From positions 558,001-622,000 of the forward strand of contig NZ_CP017702.1 in assembly GCF_002706745.1 (NCBI RefSeq): DNA of 64,000 bases, read 5' to 3'. Shown one piece after another: positions 43,226-52,306 of the stretch. Below the pieces are notes generated by a model. That model saw only the letters and a program-made list of their open reading frames with translations, made no database searches and had not been told where the DNA came from. The number at the start of each line of letters is the position of its first letter. Within the stretch, counting starts at the first letter, position 1. The position numbers and the translations under genes were made by a program. Source of the stretch: Companilactobacillus farciminis KCTC 3681 = DSM 20184. GTDB lineage: Bacteria > Bacillota > Bacilli > Lactobacillales > Lactobacillaceae.

Positions 43226-45793
43226 ATGTTATTGAATAAAAAATGTGTTTATTTAGGAGTTACGTTATTTTCGGCATTGATCTTAGGAGGAGTCACGACG
43301 TCCCAAACGGCTAAAGCTGCTACAACTAGTGATACGACAACCTCGACTACTAGTTCAACGTCATCAACCTCGACAAGTCCAAGTACGACAACCGTTACTA
43401 GTCCAGTAACAACCGCAACTAGCAGTACTACGGCACCAACGACTTCGACAAGTACTAGTCCAACTACAAGCACTACTTCAAGTGGTACAACAGCTAGTCC
43501 GACAACGACAGCAAGTAGCAGTACAGCACCGACTACCTCAACTAGCACGACGGGGAGTACAGTAACTAGTCCGACGACAACGACAAGTAGCAGTACGACA
43601 CCAACGACTTCGACAAGTACTAGTCCAACCACAAGCACTACTTCAAGTAGTACAGCAACTAGTCCGACAACGACAACAAGTAGCAGTACAGCACCAACTA
43701 CTTCAACTAGCACGACAGGTACAACAACTAGTCCTACTACAAGTACTTCAACGAGTGGAACTACGGCACCAACAACATCTACTACTACAACAAGTACGAT
43801 AACTATTCCAAGTACTAGTTCAAGTACGACTACAACTCCAGCAACTGGAACTACAACAACGACAAGTCCAACAAGTACCACAACAACCACGGGGACGGAC
43901 ACAACTGGTACTTCAACTATGACTTCGACGGCTACAACGGGGACTAATCCATATGTCATTCCAAGTAATGTGACTGATAGTACAGTTGTTAACTTTGCTG
44001 ATCCATTGCTAGGTGCAGCTGTTAAGACGGCTTTGAATATTCCTGCTAGTGATCCAATTACGGTTGGCGACATTAAGGGATACGTCAACCCAACATTAGG
44101 AATTATGATGACTAGCTATGAAATGGATCATCCAGCTGGTGGAGGTAGTCCACAACCTGGATCTTCGATGACCGACCAACAAGATACACCAATTGAGAGT
44201 CTTGATGGGATGCAATATTTGCAATTGTTGCCAACTAAAACTAGTGTCATCTTCCAAGCTAAATTGGCATCAGATGAGAATGCAAATACAGATTTGAGAC
44301 CACTAGATGGTATTAACTTTAGCCAACTTACACTTGACGGTAACTTTAGTGATTCAGATGCTAAGGAAATCGATGTCAGTCAACTAGCTGATCTAAATCT
44401 TTCTAAAGCAACGTACTTTGAATTGAGTGGCGGTTCAACTACAGAACCAACTGGAGGTTTGAACAATCAAGAATTAGCTGAGGTTGCTCCAACAATTGTT
44501 AAATTTGCTAATAATGGGCAGAGTTATCACACAATTGAATTAGGTTACTCAGGTATTTCCGACTTTACGCCATTGCAAGGAGTTGAATCTGGACAAGGCG
44601 TATCTGTCATTGCAGTATCGAATACAGTCAATGATCCAACACCAATTTATGCAGTAACAGGTCAACCAATCACGTTTACCGCACCTAAATTACTTGATTT
44701 GGATGGTAAAGATTTAGCTGGCAACTATCATTATTCAAGTTCAGTCCTTTCAACTGCTTTAAAAGATGACAATTTAACTAATAATGACAACGATAGTTAT
44801 ACTTTGACTAATGCAGATCCTAATGCCAAGTACTTAACTTATGGTCAAATTGGTTTTGCTGATTATACTCCTGATGCTTATACATATGAAACCAAGGGAA
44901 CAACCTTATTTGAAAATGTAACCATGGTTTCTCAACCATTAGTTTGGCAAGCACATCCCACAGTCACGATTAATTATGTGGATTCATCAGGTCAACCAAT
45001 TTTGTCCGATGGTGCGCCAATGACTAAGACAATCGACGGTAATTTGATTGGTGATTCCTATGATTTGACATCTGACAGTCAAGTTCCAGGATATACTTTG
45101 ACTAGTCCAACAACGTCATTGACAGGAACCTTTACACAAAGTCCTAAAGTCGTAGATTTGACATATGAAGTAACTCCACAAACTTCATCTTCAGAAACTA
45201 CGCAACCAGTAGTAACTCAACCAACTACGACAACTACTACATCATCGACATCTGGTAGAGTACCTATTGCCGTCTATGATGTGGAAGGCGACTCTCCAAG
45301 TGCTGAAAAACTAGAGGATATGGGAGTTCGGGCAACTACTCAAATTGATGGACAATTGTTCTACTTGGTAGGTTATGGTCAATGGGTTTTAGCCAGCGAT
45401 TATAGCGATGTTGTTTCACCAACTAGTGGCGTGGTCAGAACCTTTGATAGCACAAGTGGTCTGGTAAATGCTTATGGCCAACCAGTTTCCGAAAAATTAA
45501 TGCCTAATACGGAATGGAAATATAGCAAGATCGTAACTATCAACGGTGCTAAATATTATCAAGTCGCCACAGATGAATTTTTGCCTGTCCAAAGCGGGGT
45601 TGAATTTGTTTCGACTAAAGGTACAGTTAAAACTCAAACCAGAACTGCTCTTTACGATTCACAAGGTAAGAGCTTAGGACAATCATTGTCTAGTGGTACT
45701 AGTTGGTATACTGACGGCTATGCCATGATCAATGGTGTCAAAATGTATCGTGTTGCTACTGACGAATGGATTCCAGCTAGTGACGTTATTTAA
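43226..45793 (+). CDS. Giant Thr/Ser-rich secreted protein, internalin-cap-like/MucBP/SLAP (paralogue A)
   Basis: A 855 aa exported protein. The order is: signal peptide (1-33, cleavage near TAKAA); about 215 residues almost purely Thr/Ser with Pro/Ala (34-250); a folded region that starts like an internalin LRR cap (VVNFADPLLGAAVKTALNIP, then PIESLDGMQYLQLLP); a MucBP-like domain (HPTVTINYVDSSGQPILSDG ... about 590-660); a Thr linker; and three SLAP-like modules closing with YYQVATDEF and MYRVATDEW types. It is probably anchored by SLAP modules and may be O-glycosylated on the Thr/Ser tract. The start is set at ATG 43226, whose context matches the third paralogue. Confidence 0.8.
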   Translation: MLLNKKCVYLGVTLFSALILGGVTTSQTAKAATTSDTTTSTTSSTSSTSTSPSTTTVTSPVTTATSSTTAPTTSTSTSPTTSTTSSGTTASPTTTASSSTAPTTSTSTTGSTVTSPTTTTSSSTTPTTSTSTSPTTSTTSSSTATSPTTTTSSSTAPTTSTSTTGTTTSPTTSTSTSGTTAPTTSTTTTSTITIPSTSSSTTTTPATGTTTTTSPTSTTTTTGTDTTGTSTMTSTATTGTNPYVIPSNVTDSTVVNFADPLLGAAVKTALNIPASDPITVGDIKGYVNPTLGIMMTSYEMDHPAGGGSPQPGSSMTDQQDTPIESLDGMQYLQLLPTKTSVIFQAKLASDENANTDLRPLDGINFSQLTLDGNFSDSDAKEIDVSQLADLNLSKATYFELSGGSTTEPTGGLNNQELAEVAPTIVKFANNGQSYHTIELGYSGISDFTPLQGVESGQGVSVIAVSNTVNDPTPIYAVTGQPITFTAPKLLDLDGKDLAGNYHYSSSVLSTALKDDNLTNNDNDSYTLTNADPNAKYLTYGQIGFADYTPDAYTYETKGTTLFENVTMVSQPLVWQAHPTVTINYVDSSGQPILSDGAPMTKTIDGNLIGDSYDLTSDSQVPGYTLTSPTTSLTGTFTQSPKVVDLTYEVTPQTSSSETTQPVVTQPTTTTTTSSTSGRVPIAVYDVEGDSPSAEKLEDMGVRATTQIDGQLFYLVGYGQWVLASDYSDVVSPTSGVVRTFDSTSGLVNAYGQPVSEKLMPNTEWKYSKIVTINGAKYYQVATDEFLPVQSGVEFVSTKGTVKTQTRTALYDSQGKSLGQSLSSGTSWYTDGYAMINGVKMYRVATDEWIPASDVI

Positions 45794-45804
45794 AATTAAG
45801 AATT

Positions 45805-45863
45805 AAGGATTCATGATTATTATTTGGATTAATTTTCTGATAATAATTATGAATCCTTTTTTT
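45805..45863 (+). terminator. Terminator after paralogue A
   Basis: AAGGATTCATGATTATTAT pairs with ATAATAATTATGAATCCTT and is followed by a T-run. Confidence 0.85.
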
Positions 45864-46017
45864 ATTCCAAATGGTCTACCTCGACTTTTCTGTTCTAGTT
45901 AGCATGTCTCTCTAGAGAAAAGGGGATATTTGATTAAAAAATAGACGTCTGTTTTTATTTGGTATATGTCAAAAACTAAGAATATTATTAGTTCAATTAA
46001 AGAAAAGAGGGATATGT

Positions 46018-48642
46018 ATGACTATTAATAAAAAATATATGTATTTAGGCACAACCTTGTTTTCAGTATTAGTACTCACGTCTATGTCAGCCAAAACAGT
46101 TAAAGCCGACACAACCACGGATTCTACTGCCACGGCTCAAAATACAGGAACGACGGATGCCACCGAAAAAACTGCAATTACAGATTCTACGACCACACCA
46201 ACGACCACGACTTCTATGATTTCTACAAGTGCGACTACGCCAACTAGTGCAACTTCATCAAGTACGACACCAACTAGTTTTACAACGGCTAGTTCCACCA
46301 CGCCAAGCACAACGACGTCCACTACCACAACTAGTACAGCCAGTTCTACTTTGACTAGTCCAACTACAACATCGACTGCAACAACTCCAACAGAAAGTAC
46401 GACACCGACGACTTCAACAGCCACGACCAAGCCAAGCACGACTACAACTAGTCCTACTACGAGTACCACGACCGTCACATCGACTGTCACGACTGGATCC
46501 AGTACAACGAGTACTACAACTACACCAACGACTAGTCCAACAACCACAACTACGGGGACAACAACTACAACATCTCCCACAACGAGCACCTCGACGACTC
46601 CGACAACAGATACGACTACGGTTACAGGGACAGTGGACAATGGAACTTTAACTTATGAGATTCCTAGTGATGTGACTGATGATACGGTGGTTCAATTCAG
46701 TGATTCATTACTCGGTGATATCGTAAAAAAACAGCTTGGACTCACAACAGCTCAAGATATCACAGTGGGCTCAATCAAAGGGTTTAAACAGCCTATTTTC
46801 AATGTCGATGAAGCTACTTACGAGATGCACTTGAATAATTTACCAACTTATTCTACGCAACAAGCCACTCCAATCGAAAGCCTCAATGGTATGCAATATT
46901 TACAGTTATTACCATCAACAACACAAGTGTATCTTGGCTTTAGATTGGCTTCTGATGATAAAGCTAACACCGATTTGACGCCTTTGGATAAATTGAACTT
47001 GAACAAATTTTCGGTAGTTGGCAATTTTGGTAATACGAGTGCTAAACAGATTGATGTTGGCCAGTTAACTAAGTTGAATATTTCCGGCAATAATTCTCTG
47101 GTTGGATTATATGGCGATAATGAAAAGCTTAGTCATTCTGGTGTGACTAATGAACAATTCAAGCAAATTGGTCCTTGGTACGCGGCCATTACGAATAAAT
47201 ATAGTGATGCTTTAATATCAATGACTAATGCTTCAGTAACTGATTTTTCACCATTGGATAGTGTGAGTCGGACTAGTGAAGCCAGCTTGTTTGACGTTCA
47301 AAGTGAGATGACGGATTCGCCTGTCTACGCTGTTCACAATCAACCAATCACTTTCAAACCAAGTCCTAATATTGGAATTGATGGAGATGATTTGGCTGCT
47401 ACTTATAGTTATTCTCCAAGTGCTGCGAGTGATGATTTGGTTAGTGGCAATATTGTTTATAATCCTACTGACGGCACTTATACATTAGCTGACCCGAATC
47501 AATCAGCCACTGAATTGAAATATGGCGATATTGGATATACTGCTAATACGCAAGATTACGTTCGGAAATTTTACGGTAATTTTGAATTTAGATATTACGG
47601 AATGACAACACGACCTTTGATTTGGCAAGATCATCCTACAGTAACAATTTATTATCAAAACTCAGCTGGACAACCAATGTTAAACGATGATGGCTCACCA
47701 ATGACAAAGACTTTCTCTGGAAATTTGATTGGCGATAGTTTTGATTTCACAACTGACAGTGCGATAGATGGTTATACTTTGACTAGTCCAACTACGATGC
47801 TACAAGGAAAGTACACTCAAGCGCCGCAAGGAATTTATCTTCAATACACGAGAAATGCGACTACAGGTGGCGGGGGAACAACGACTATTCCACCAATTGA
47901 GACACCTCAACAAGATGAACCGACTGATAATCGAATTGAAGTGGAAGTAAATTATGTCACACCAGATTCTCCTGAAGCCCAAATGGGTGTCAAAGCTACA
48001 ACGATGATCAATGGTGTGGAATTTTATATGACTGGATATGGTGATTGGATTGCAGCCGATACATACAATGGCGTCAAAGAGGACAGCGAAGGTATCGTCA
48101 GAACTACATCAACTAATGTCACTTTATATGATTCGAAAGGACAACCAATTTCTCGTCAATTATCATTAGATACGGCTTGGAAGTATTCTGGAATCGTTAC
48201 GATCAACGGAAAGGATTACTATCAAGTCGCAAGTGATGAATTTTTGCCTTACAACAGTGGTTTGGAGTTTAATTCAATGGGAGCCACGGTTAATGTAACA
48301 GTTTCAGAAATTACACCTTTGTATGATTCCAACGGACAATTGTTAAATAGAACCTTACCTAATAGTAGTACTTGGGTAACCGATGGTTATGCGATGATTA
48401 ATGGCGAAAAGATGTATCGAGTAGCTACTAACGAATGGATCAAAGCGGCAGGTACGACCGATTTTGAACCAGTTTCACAAACGTTTCATACAGACGAAGC
48501 GACCTATTTATACGATCAAAATGGCAAGATGTTGACGAGAAGTTTGCCAGCTGATACTGATTGGAAAGTAGACCGAATTGTTTATATTGACGGACAAGCA
48601 TATTATCGAGTTGCGACCGATGAATATGTAAAAGTCGTCTAA
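46018..48642 (+). CDS. Giant Thr/Ser-rich secreted protein (paralogue B)
   Basis: A 874 aa exported protein with the same architecture: signal peptide (cleavage near TVKAD), a ~180 residue Thr/Ser tract, a cap-like segment (VVQFSDSLLGDIVKKQLGL, then PIESLNGMQYLQLLP), a MucBP-like domain (HPTVTIYYQNSAGQPMLNDD), and four C-terminal SLAP-like modules (last closing YYRVATDEYVK). It has one more module than paralogue A. AGAGGGAT lies 5 nt before the ATG. Folded parts have diverged strongly from A and C (roughly half identical by eye), so the duplication is old. Confidence 0.8.
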   Translation: MTINKKYMYLGTTLFSVLVLTSMSAKTVKADTTTDSTATAQNTGTTDATEKTAITDSTTTPTTTTSMISTSATTPTSATSSSTTPTSFTTASSTTPSTTTSTTTTSTASSTLTSPTTTSTATTPTESTTPTTSTATTKPSTTTTSPTTSTTTVTSTVTTGSSTTSTTTTPTTSPTTTTTGTTTTTSPTTSTSTTPTTDTTTVTGTVDNGTLTYEIPSDVTDDTVVQFSDSLLGDIVKKQLGLTTAQDITVGSIKGFKQPIFNVDEATYEMHLNNLPTYSTQQATPIESLNGMQYLQLLPSTTQVYLGFRLASDDKANTDLTPLDKLNLNKFSVVGNFGNTSAKQIDVGQLTKLNISGNNSLVGLYGDNEKLSHSGVTNEQFKQIGPWYAAITNKYSDALISMTNASVTDFSPLDSVSRTSEASLFDVQSEMTDSPVYAVHNQPITFKPSPNIGIDGDDLAATYSYSPSAASDDLVSGNIVYNPTDGTYTLADPNQSATELKYGDIGYTANTQDYVRKFYGNFEFRYYGMTTRPLIWQDHPTVTIYYQNSAGQPMLNDDGSPMTKTFSGNLIGDSFDFTTDSAIDGYTLTSPTTMLQGKYTQAPQGIYLQYTRNATTGGGGTTTIPPIETPQQDEPTDNRIEVEVNYVTPDSPEAQMGVKATTMINGVEFYMTGYGDWIAADTYNGVKEDSEGIVRTTSTNVTLYDSKGQPISRQLSLDTAWKYSGIVTINGKDYYQVASDEFLPYNSGLEFNSMGATVNVTVSEITPLYDSNGQLLNRTLPNSSTWVTDGYAMINGEKMYRVATNEWIKAAGTTDFEPVSQTFHTDEATYLYDQNGKMLTRSLPADTDWKVDRIVYIDGQAYYRVATDEYVKVV

Positions 48643-48650
48643 AAAGAAGT

Positions 48651-48686
48651 TTCCAGTCGTTTGCAAAAGCGGTTGGAGATTTTTTT
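48651..48686 (+). terminator. Terminator after paralogue B
   Basis: TTTCCAGTCGTTTGC pairs with GCGGTTGGAGA and is followed by seven T. Confidence 0.7.
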
Positions 48687-48846
48687 ATTTCTACAATTGG
48701 TATACGCATAATCTGCGAACTTGTTGGTGTGACGGGAGTCCTTAAAACCGTATTATTTTATTTATTTTTTGTAGCAACTTTATATTGGTATATATAAAAA
48801 TAACGTTCTAATATCGGTTTTGAGGATTAGGAAAAGAGTGATTGAT

Positions 48847-51543
48847 ATGTTAACTAATAAGAAATGTATGAAATTAGGAACGACTATTATTTCAGCGTTA
48901 GTATTAACGTCTTTATCAGGACAAACGGTGGAAGCTGCGACGACATCTACGTCCACTAGTTCGACGGCTACGCCAACTACTGCAACGACTACAGTATCGC
49001 CAACGGTAACGACTAGTGTCACTGCACCGGTAACAAGTTCAACAACAAGTACGACGACTGCACCAGTGACAACCACATCAACTACATCAACTACATCAAC
49101 GACAAGTACAGGTACGACTGCTACAACAGCGCCAACCACTTCAACGGCAAGTACAAGTACGACTGGAACAACTGCACCATCTACATCAACAACAAGTACA
49201 AGTACGACTGGAACAACCACACCAACTACTTCGACAGCAAGTACAACTGGAACTACAAGTCCAACAACTAGCACGAGTAGTGGTACTACAACAGCGCCAA
49301 GTACGAGCACAAGTACTACAACTACACCAACAACTAGTTCAACAACTGGATCAACTACAGGTTCGACTACGACTGCTACTACTGGTACAAGTACAACGAG
49401 TTCTAGTTCTTCAGGTAGCACTGCCGGAGCAACTTTACCAGCTTCAAGTTTGCCAGTAAGCGTTCCAACAACATTGCCCGGTGGACAAACAAATATTGTC
49501 GCTGATACTGGTGGCTACAAACTACCAACTAATTTGACCGATAGTACGGTAGTTGATTTCTCAGATTCCACTTTGGCAGGAATGGTAAGACAAGCTTTGG
49601 GTTTGAGTGCAACGGCTCCAATTACGGTTGGAGATATCAAGACTTATCAACCATTGACTGTTACTTTGACATTGGATGAAGGTCAATATTTAGCTAAGAC
49701 CACTGGTACTAGTTATGTAGCCCAAGCTGATTACGTTCCTATCGAAAGTTTGGACGGGATGCAATATTTGCAATTATTGCCACATGATACGATTAGCTTC
49801 ACTGGTAAATTGGGTTCAGATGCCAATGCTAATCCAAGTTTGGAACCTATGTATGGCATCAAGCTTAACCAATTGCAATTGATTGGTAATTATAGTGATC
49901 CCTCCAAGAAAGAAATCAATGTCAGCCAAATTGCTAAGTTGGAAACACCAATTGCTAGTGCCTATTTAGCTGGGGATGATGGCTTTAACGGCATTACTAA
50001 CGATGAATTAAAGACTCTAGCACCTTGGGTCGTTCAATTCTCTAATAACTCGACTTATGGTGGGTTAACTATGAACGGCAATACTATCAGTGACTTTTCA
50101 CCATTAGGTGGCATCAATAGAAATACTCACTTCAGTCTCAATACAACTGGTGGCGTCTATGATCCAACGACTGTTTATGGTGTCGTCGGTCAACCAATGC
50201 AATTCACTTCAACTCCGGTCAAAGGACTTGATGGCGAAGATGTAGCTTCAAATTATGGTTTCACTTTGAATACTGCTAGTCCAGCGTATGGTAATTTGAC
50301 TGCCAAAGGCAATGACACTTATGTAATTCAAGATCCTACTGGTTCATATAATAAATTAGTTTATGGTGATTCTGGATTCGATCCTAAATATAATCCTACT
50401 TACAATCTTGGTGGCGTACTAGTCAAACAATATGGCACAACGCAGTGGATCAACAATATGATTCATGCTCAACCAGTCGTTTGGCAAACTAGTCCTAGTG
50501 TTGAGATCAAATATACTAATAGTGATGGTACACCAATTTTGAATGCCAATGGACAACCATTAACTAAAACCGTTACTGGAACAACGATTGGTGATAGTTT
50601 TGATTTGAGTGGCGATACTGCAGTTGATGGATATACTTTGGAAACTCCAACACCAACATTACAAGGTAAATATACGCAAGATCCACAAACAATAACTTTG
50701 GCATACAAAGCTATTCCTAAGTCAACTTATACTGGAACAACTGGTTCTAGCTCAACGACAACAACGACAACTCCATCAGAACCAACCACTCCACCAACTT
50801 CTGACGATGAAGTACAATCAAGAATTCCTATAACAGTTAACTCTTTGTCGGGCTCTCAAACAGGAGAAAATGAACTCTTAGCTAGCTTAGGAGTCAAAGC
50901 AACGACAACTATTAACGGTCAAGAATTCTATCAAGTAGGTTATGGCCAATGGGTTGAAGCTAGTTCATTTACTGACACTGAATTTTCTAAACCTGGTACA
51001 GTCAGAACCTTTAATAGTACGGTTGATTTGGTTGATAGTTCTGGTAAAGAAATCGGCAGAGTCGTATCTCCAAGTTCAGGCTGGAAATACAGCAAGATTG
51101 TAACTATTAGTGGCGATGACTATTATCAAGTTGCTACAGATGAATTCGTACCCGTAGCTAGTGGTATTCCTTATACATCAGTGCCAGAAACTACTTCAGT
51201 TGGAATTACTAGTTCAACACCAATTTATAATTCTCAAGGTGAAAGCATCGGAACAACTTTGCCAGCTAATACTAGTTGGAGAACTGACAGCTACGCCACA
51301 ATCAATGGTGAAAAGATGTATCGTGTCGCTACTGATGAATGGGTTCCTGCTAGTTCATTGACGACTTATCAACCAATTTCTTCTACTTATACAGCTAAAG
51401 GAGAAATTCCACTTTATGACCATAACGGTAAATTAATTGGTAGAACATTAGCTCCAGGAACATCTTGGAAGACAGATCAACTTGCCACTATCAATGGTCG
51501 AGAATATTATCGTGTTGCTACAAATGAATATGTTTTAGCTTAA
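48847..51543 (+). CDS. Giant Thr/Ser-rich secreted protein (paralogue C)
   Basis: A 898 aa exported protein: signal peptide (cleavage near TVEAA), a ~165 residue Thr/Ser/Gly tract, cap-like VVDFSDSTLAGMVRQALGL with PIESLDGMQYLQLLP, a MucBP-like domain (SPSVEIKYTNSDGTPILNAN), and four SLAP-like modules ending YYRVATNEYVLA. ATG 48847 is taken with GAGTGAT just upstream; an in-frame earlier codon adds nine charged residues before the signal peptide and is less likely. An extended -10-like TGGTATATA lies about 60 nt upstream. Confidence 0.8.
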   Translation: MLTNKKCMKLGTTIISALVLTSLSGQTVEAATTSTSTSSTATPTTATTTVSPTVTTSVTAPVTSSTTSTTTAPVTTTSTTSTTSTTSTGTTATTAPTTSTASTSTTGTTAPSTSTTSTSTTGTTTPTTSTASTTGTTSPTTSTSSGTTTAPSTSTSTTTTPTTSSTTGSTTGSTTTATTGTSTTSSSSSGSTAGATLPASSLPVSVPTTLPGGQTNIVADTGGYKLPTNLTDSTVVDFSDSTLAGMVRQALGLSATAPITVGDIKTYQPLTVTLTLDEGQYLAKTTGTSYVAQADYVPIESLDGMQYLQLLPHDTISFTGKLGSDANANPSLEPMYGIKLNQLQLIGNYSDPSKKEINVSQIAKLETPIASAYLAGDDGFNGITNDELKTLAPWVVQFSNNSTYGGLTMNGNTISDFSPLGGINRNTHFSLNTTGGVYDPTTVYGVVGQPMQFTSTPVKGLDGEDVASNYGFTLNTASPAYGNLTAKGNDTYVIQDPTGSYNKLVYGDSGFDPKYNPTYNLGGVLVKQYGTTQWINNMIHAQPVVWQTSPSVEIKYTNSDGTPILNANGQPLTKTVTGTTIGDSFDLSGDTAVDGYTLETPTPTLQGKYTQDPQTITLAYKAIPKSTYTGTTGSSSTTTTTTPSEPTTPPTSDDEVQSRIPITVNSLSGSQTGENELLASLGVKATTTINGQEFYQVGYGQWVEASSFTDTEFSKPGTVRTFNSTVDLVDSSGKEIGRVVSPSSGWKYSKIVTISGDDYYQVATDEFVPVASGIPYTSVPETTSVGITSSTPIYNSQGESIGTTLPANTSWRTDSYATINGEKMYRVATDEWVPASSLTTYQPISSTYTAKGEIPLYDHNGKLIGRTLAPGTSWKTDQLATINGREYYRVATNEYVLA

Positions 51544-51546
51544 AAT

Positions 51547-51573
51547 AGCGTATATACAAATGTATCGCTTTTT
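51547..51573 (+). terminator. Terminator after paralogue C
   Basis: AGCG-TATAC-AAA-TGTAT-CGCT followed by TTTTT. Confidence 0.65.
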
Positions 51574-51627
51574 AGAAAATGTGATTTATAATTAGTTTTA
51601 CCAAAGTACTTATTATGGAGGAATGAT

Positions 51628-51879
51628 ATGAGTAAAGAAATTGTTTTAAGAAAATCCGGTAACAGCCTTATATTCACTGCCCCAGCTGATTTGAATAAAA
51701 ATGTGGGGCGTAAATACAGTGTTACTCAAAAAGATGATGGATCTGTTTTATATACTCCTGTGAAGCATATCAATCGTTTTCATACTTCTGAATTTCAAAA
51801 TTATGATTATCAATCCGATTTAAAAGATGATCCTGAGATTGCTGAAGTTAAACCTCTTGGTAAGGAGAAACCATTCTAA
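51628..51879 (+). CDS. PemI/MazE-like antitoxin
   Basis: An 83 aa protein. The N-terminal half is an AbrB/MazE swapped-hairpin DNA-binding domain (KEIVLRKSGNSLIFTAPADL), and the C-terminal half is acidic and probably disordered until it wraps the toxin. Its stop overlaps the start of the toxin gene (TAATG). GGAGG lies before the ATG. It probably autorepresses the operon. Confidence 0.82.
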   Translation: MSKEIVLRKSGNSLIFTAPADLNKNVGRKYSVTQKDDGSVLYTPVKHINRFHTSEFQNYDYQSDLKDDPEIAEVKPLGKEKPF

Positions 51880-52259
51880 TGCAGATGCCAAAACAAATGG
51901 ATGTAATTGTCATTGATGCAGAATCACATTCTGGTAAAGAATATGGAGAACATAATCCTACGATTGGAAATACTAGAAGACATATGGTTGTAATGAGTGA
52001 CAGTGGGTATAATGAAGCAACTGGAATGGTTTTGGCAATGCCAATAACAACGTCTCCTAAGTATAAAAATAAGCCAGAGTATTATCCTATCCTTATTATG
52101 GGTGGCGAAGAGACTGGTGTTAAAGGTTATGTAGTAGGTTGGCAGTTACAAAATTTTGACTATAGAACTAGAAATGGCAAAGTGGTAAACAAAATCACAG
52201 CAAAGCAGTATAAAGAATTATTATCCTATGTTGAGGATATGTTAGGAATAGAATCATAA
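51879..52259 (+). CDS. PemK/MazF-family endoribonuclease toxin
   Basis: A 126 aa PemK/MazF-type protein of the type II toxin group. It has GNTRRHMVVMSDSGYNEATG near the start and VVGWQLQNFDYRTRN in the core, where the family has its conserved arginine and strands. Such toxins cleave mRNA at short motifs. It is translationally coupled to the antitoxin; an alternative ATG lies 6 bases downstream. Located next to the surface-protein repeats, it may stabilise this accessory region (inference). Confidence 0.85.
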   Translation: MQMPKQMDVIVIDAESHSGKEYGEHNPTIGNTRRHMVVMSDSGYNEATGMVLAMPITTSPKYKNKPEYYPILIMGGEETGVKGYVVGWQLQNFDYRTRNGKVVNKITAKQYKELLSYVEDMLGIES

Positions 52260-52264
52260 AAAAT

Positions 52265-52306
52265 AGGAATTTACCTTTTGATTTGAGGTAAACTCCTGTT
52301 TTTTTA
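52265..52306 (+). terminator. Terminator of the toxin-antitoxin operon
   Basis: AGGAATTTACC pairs with GGTAAACTCCT and is followed by a T-run that abuts the stop codon of the convergent gene. Confidence 0.85.

Noticed and set aside
43249..44088. 279-codon Val/Leu-rich frame antisense to the Thr/Ser tract
   Set aside because: Antisense of ACN/AGY codons reads as Val/Leu/Thr; a mechanical shadow, as are the similar frames at 46137-46640 and 48780-49421.
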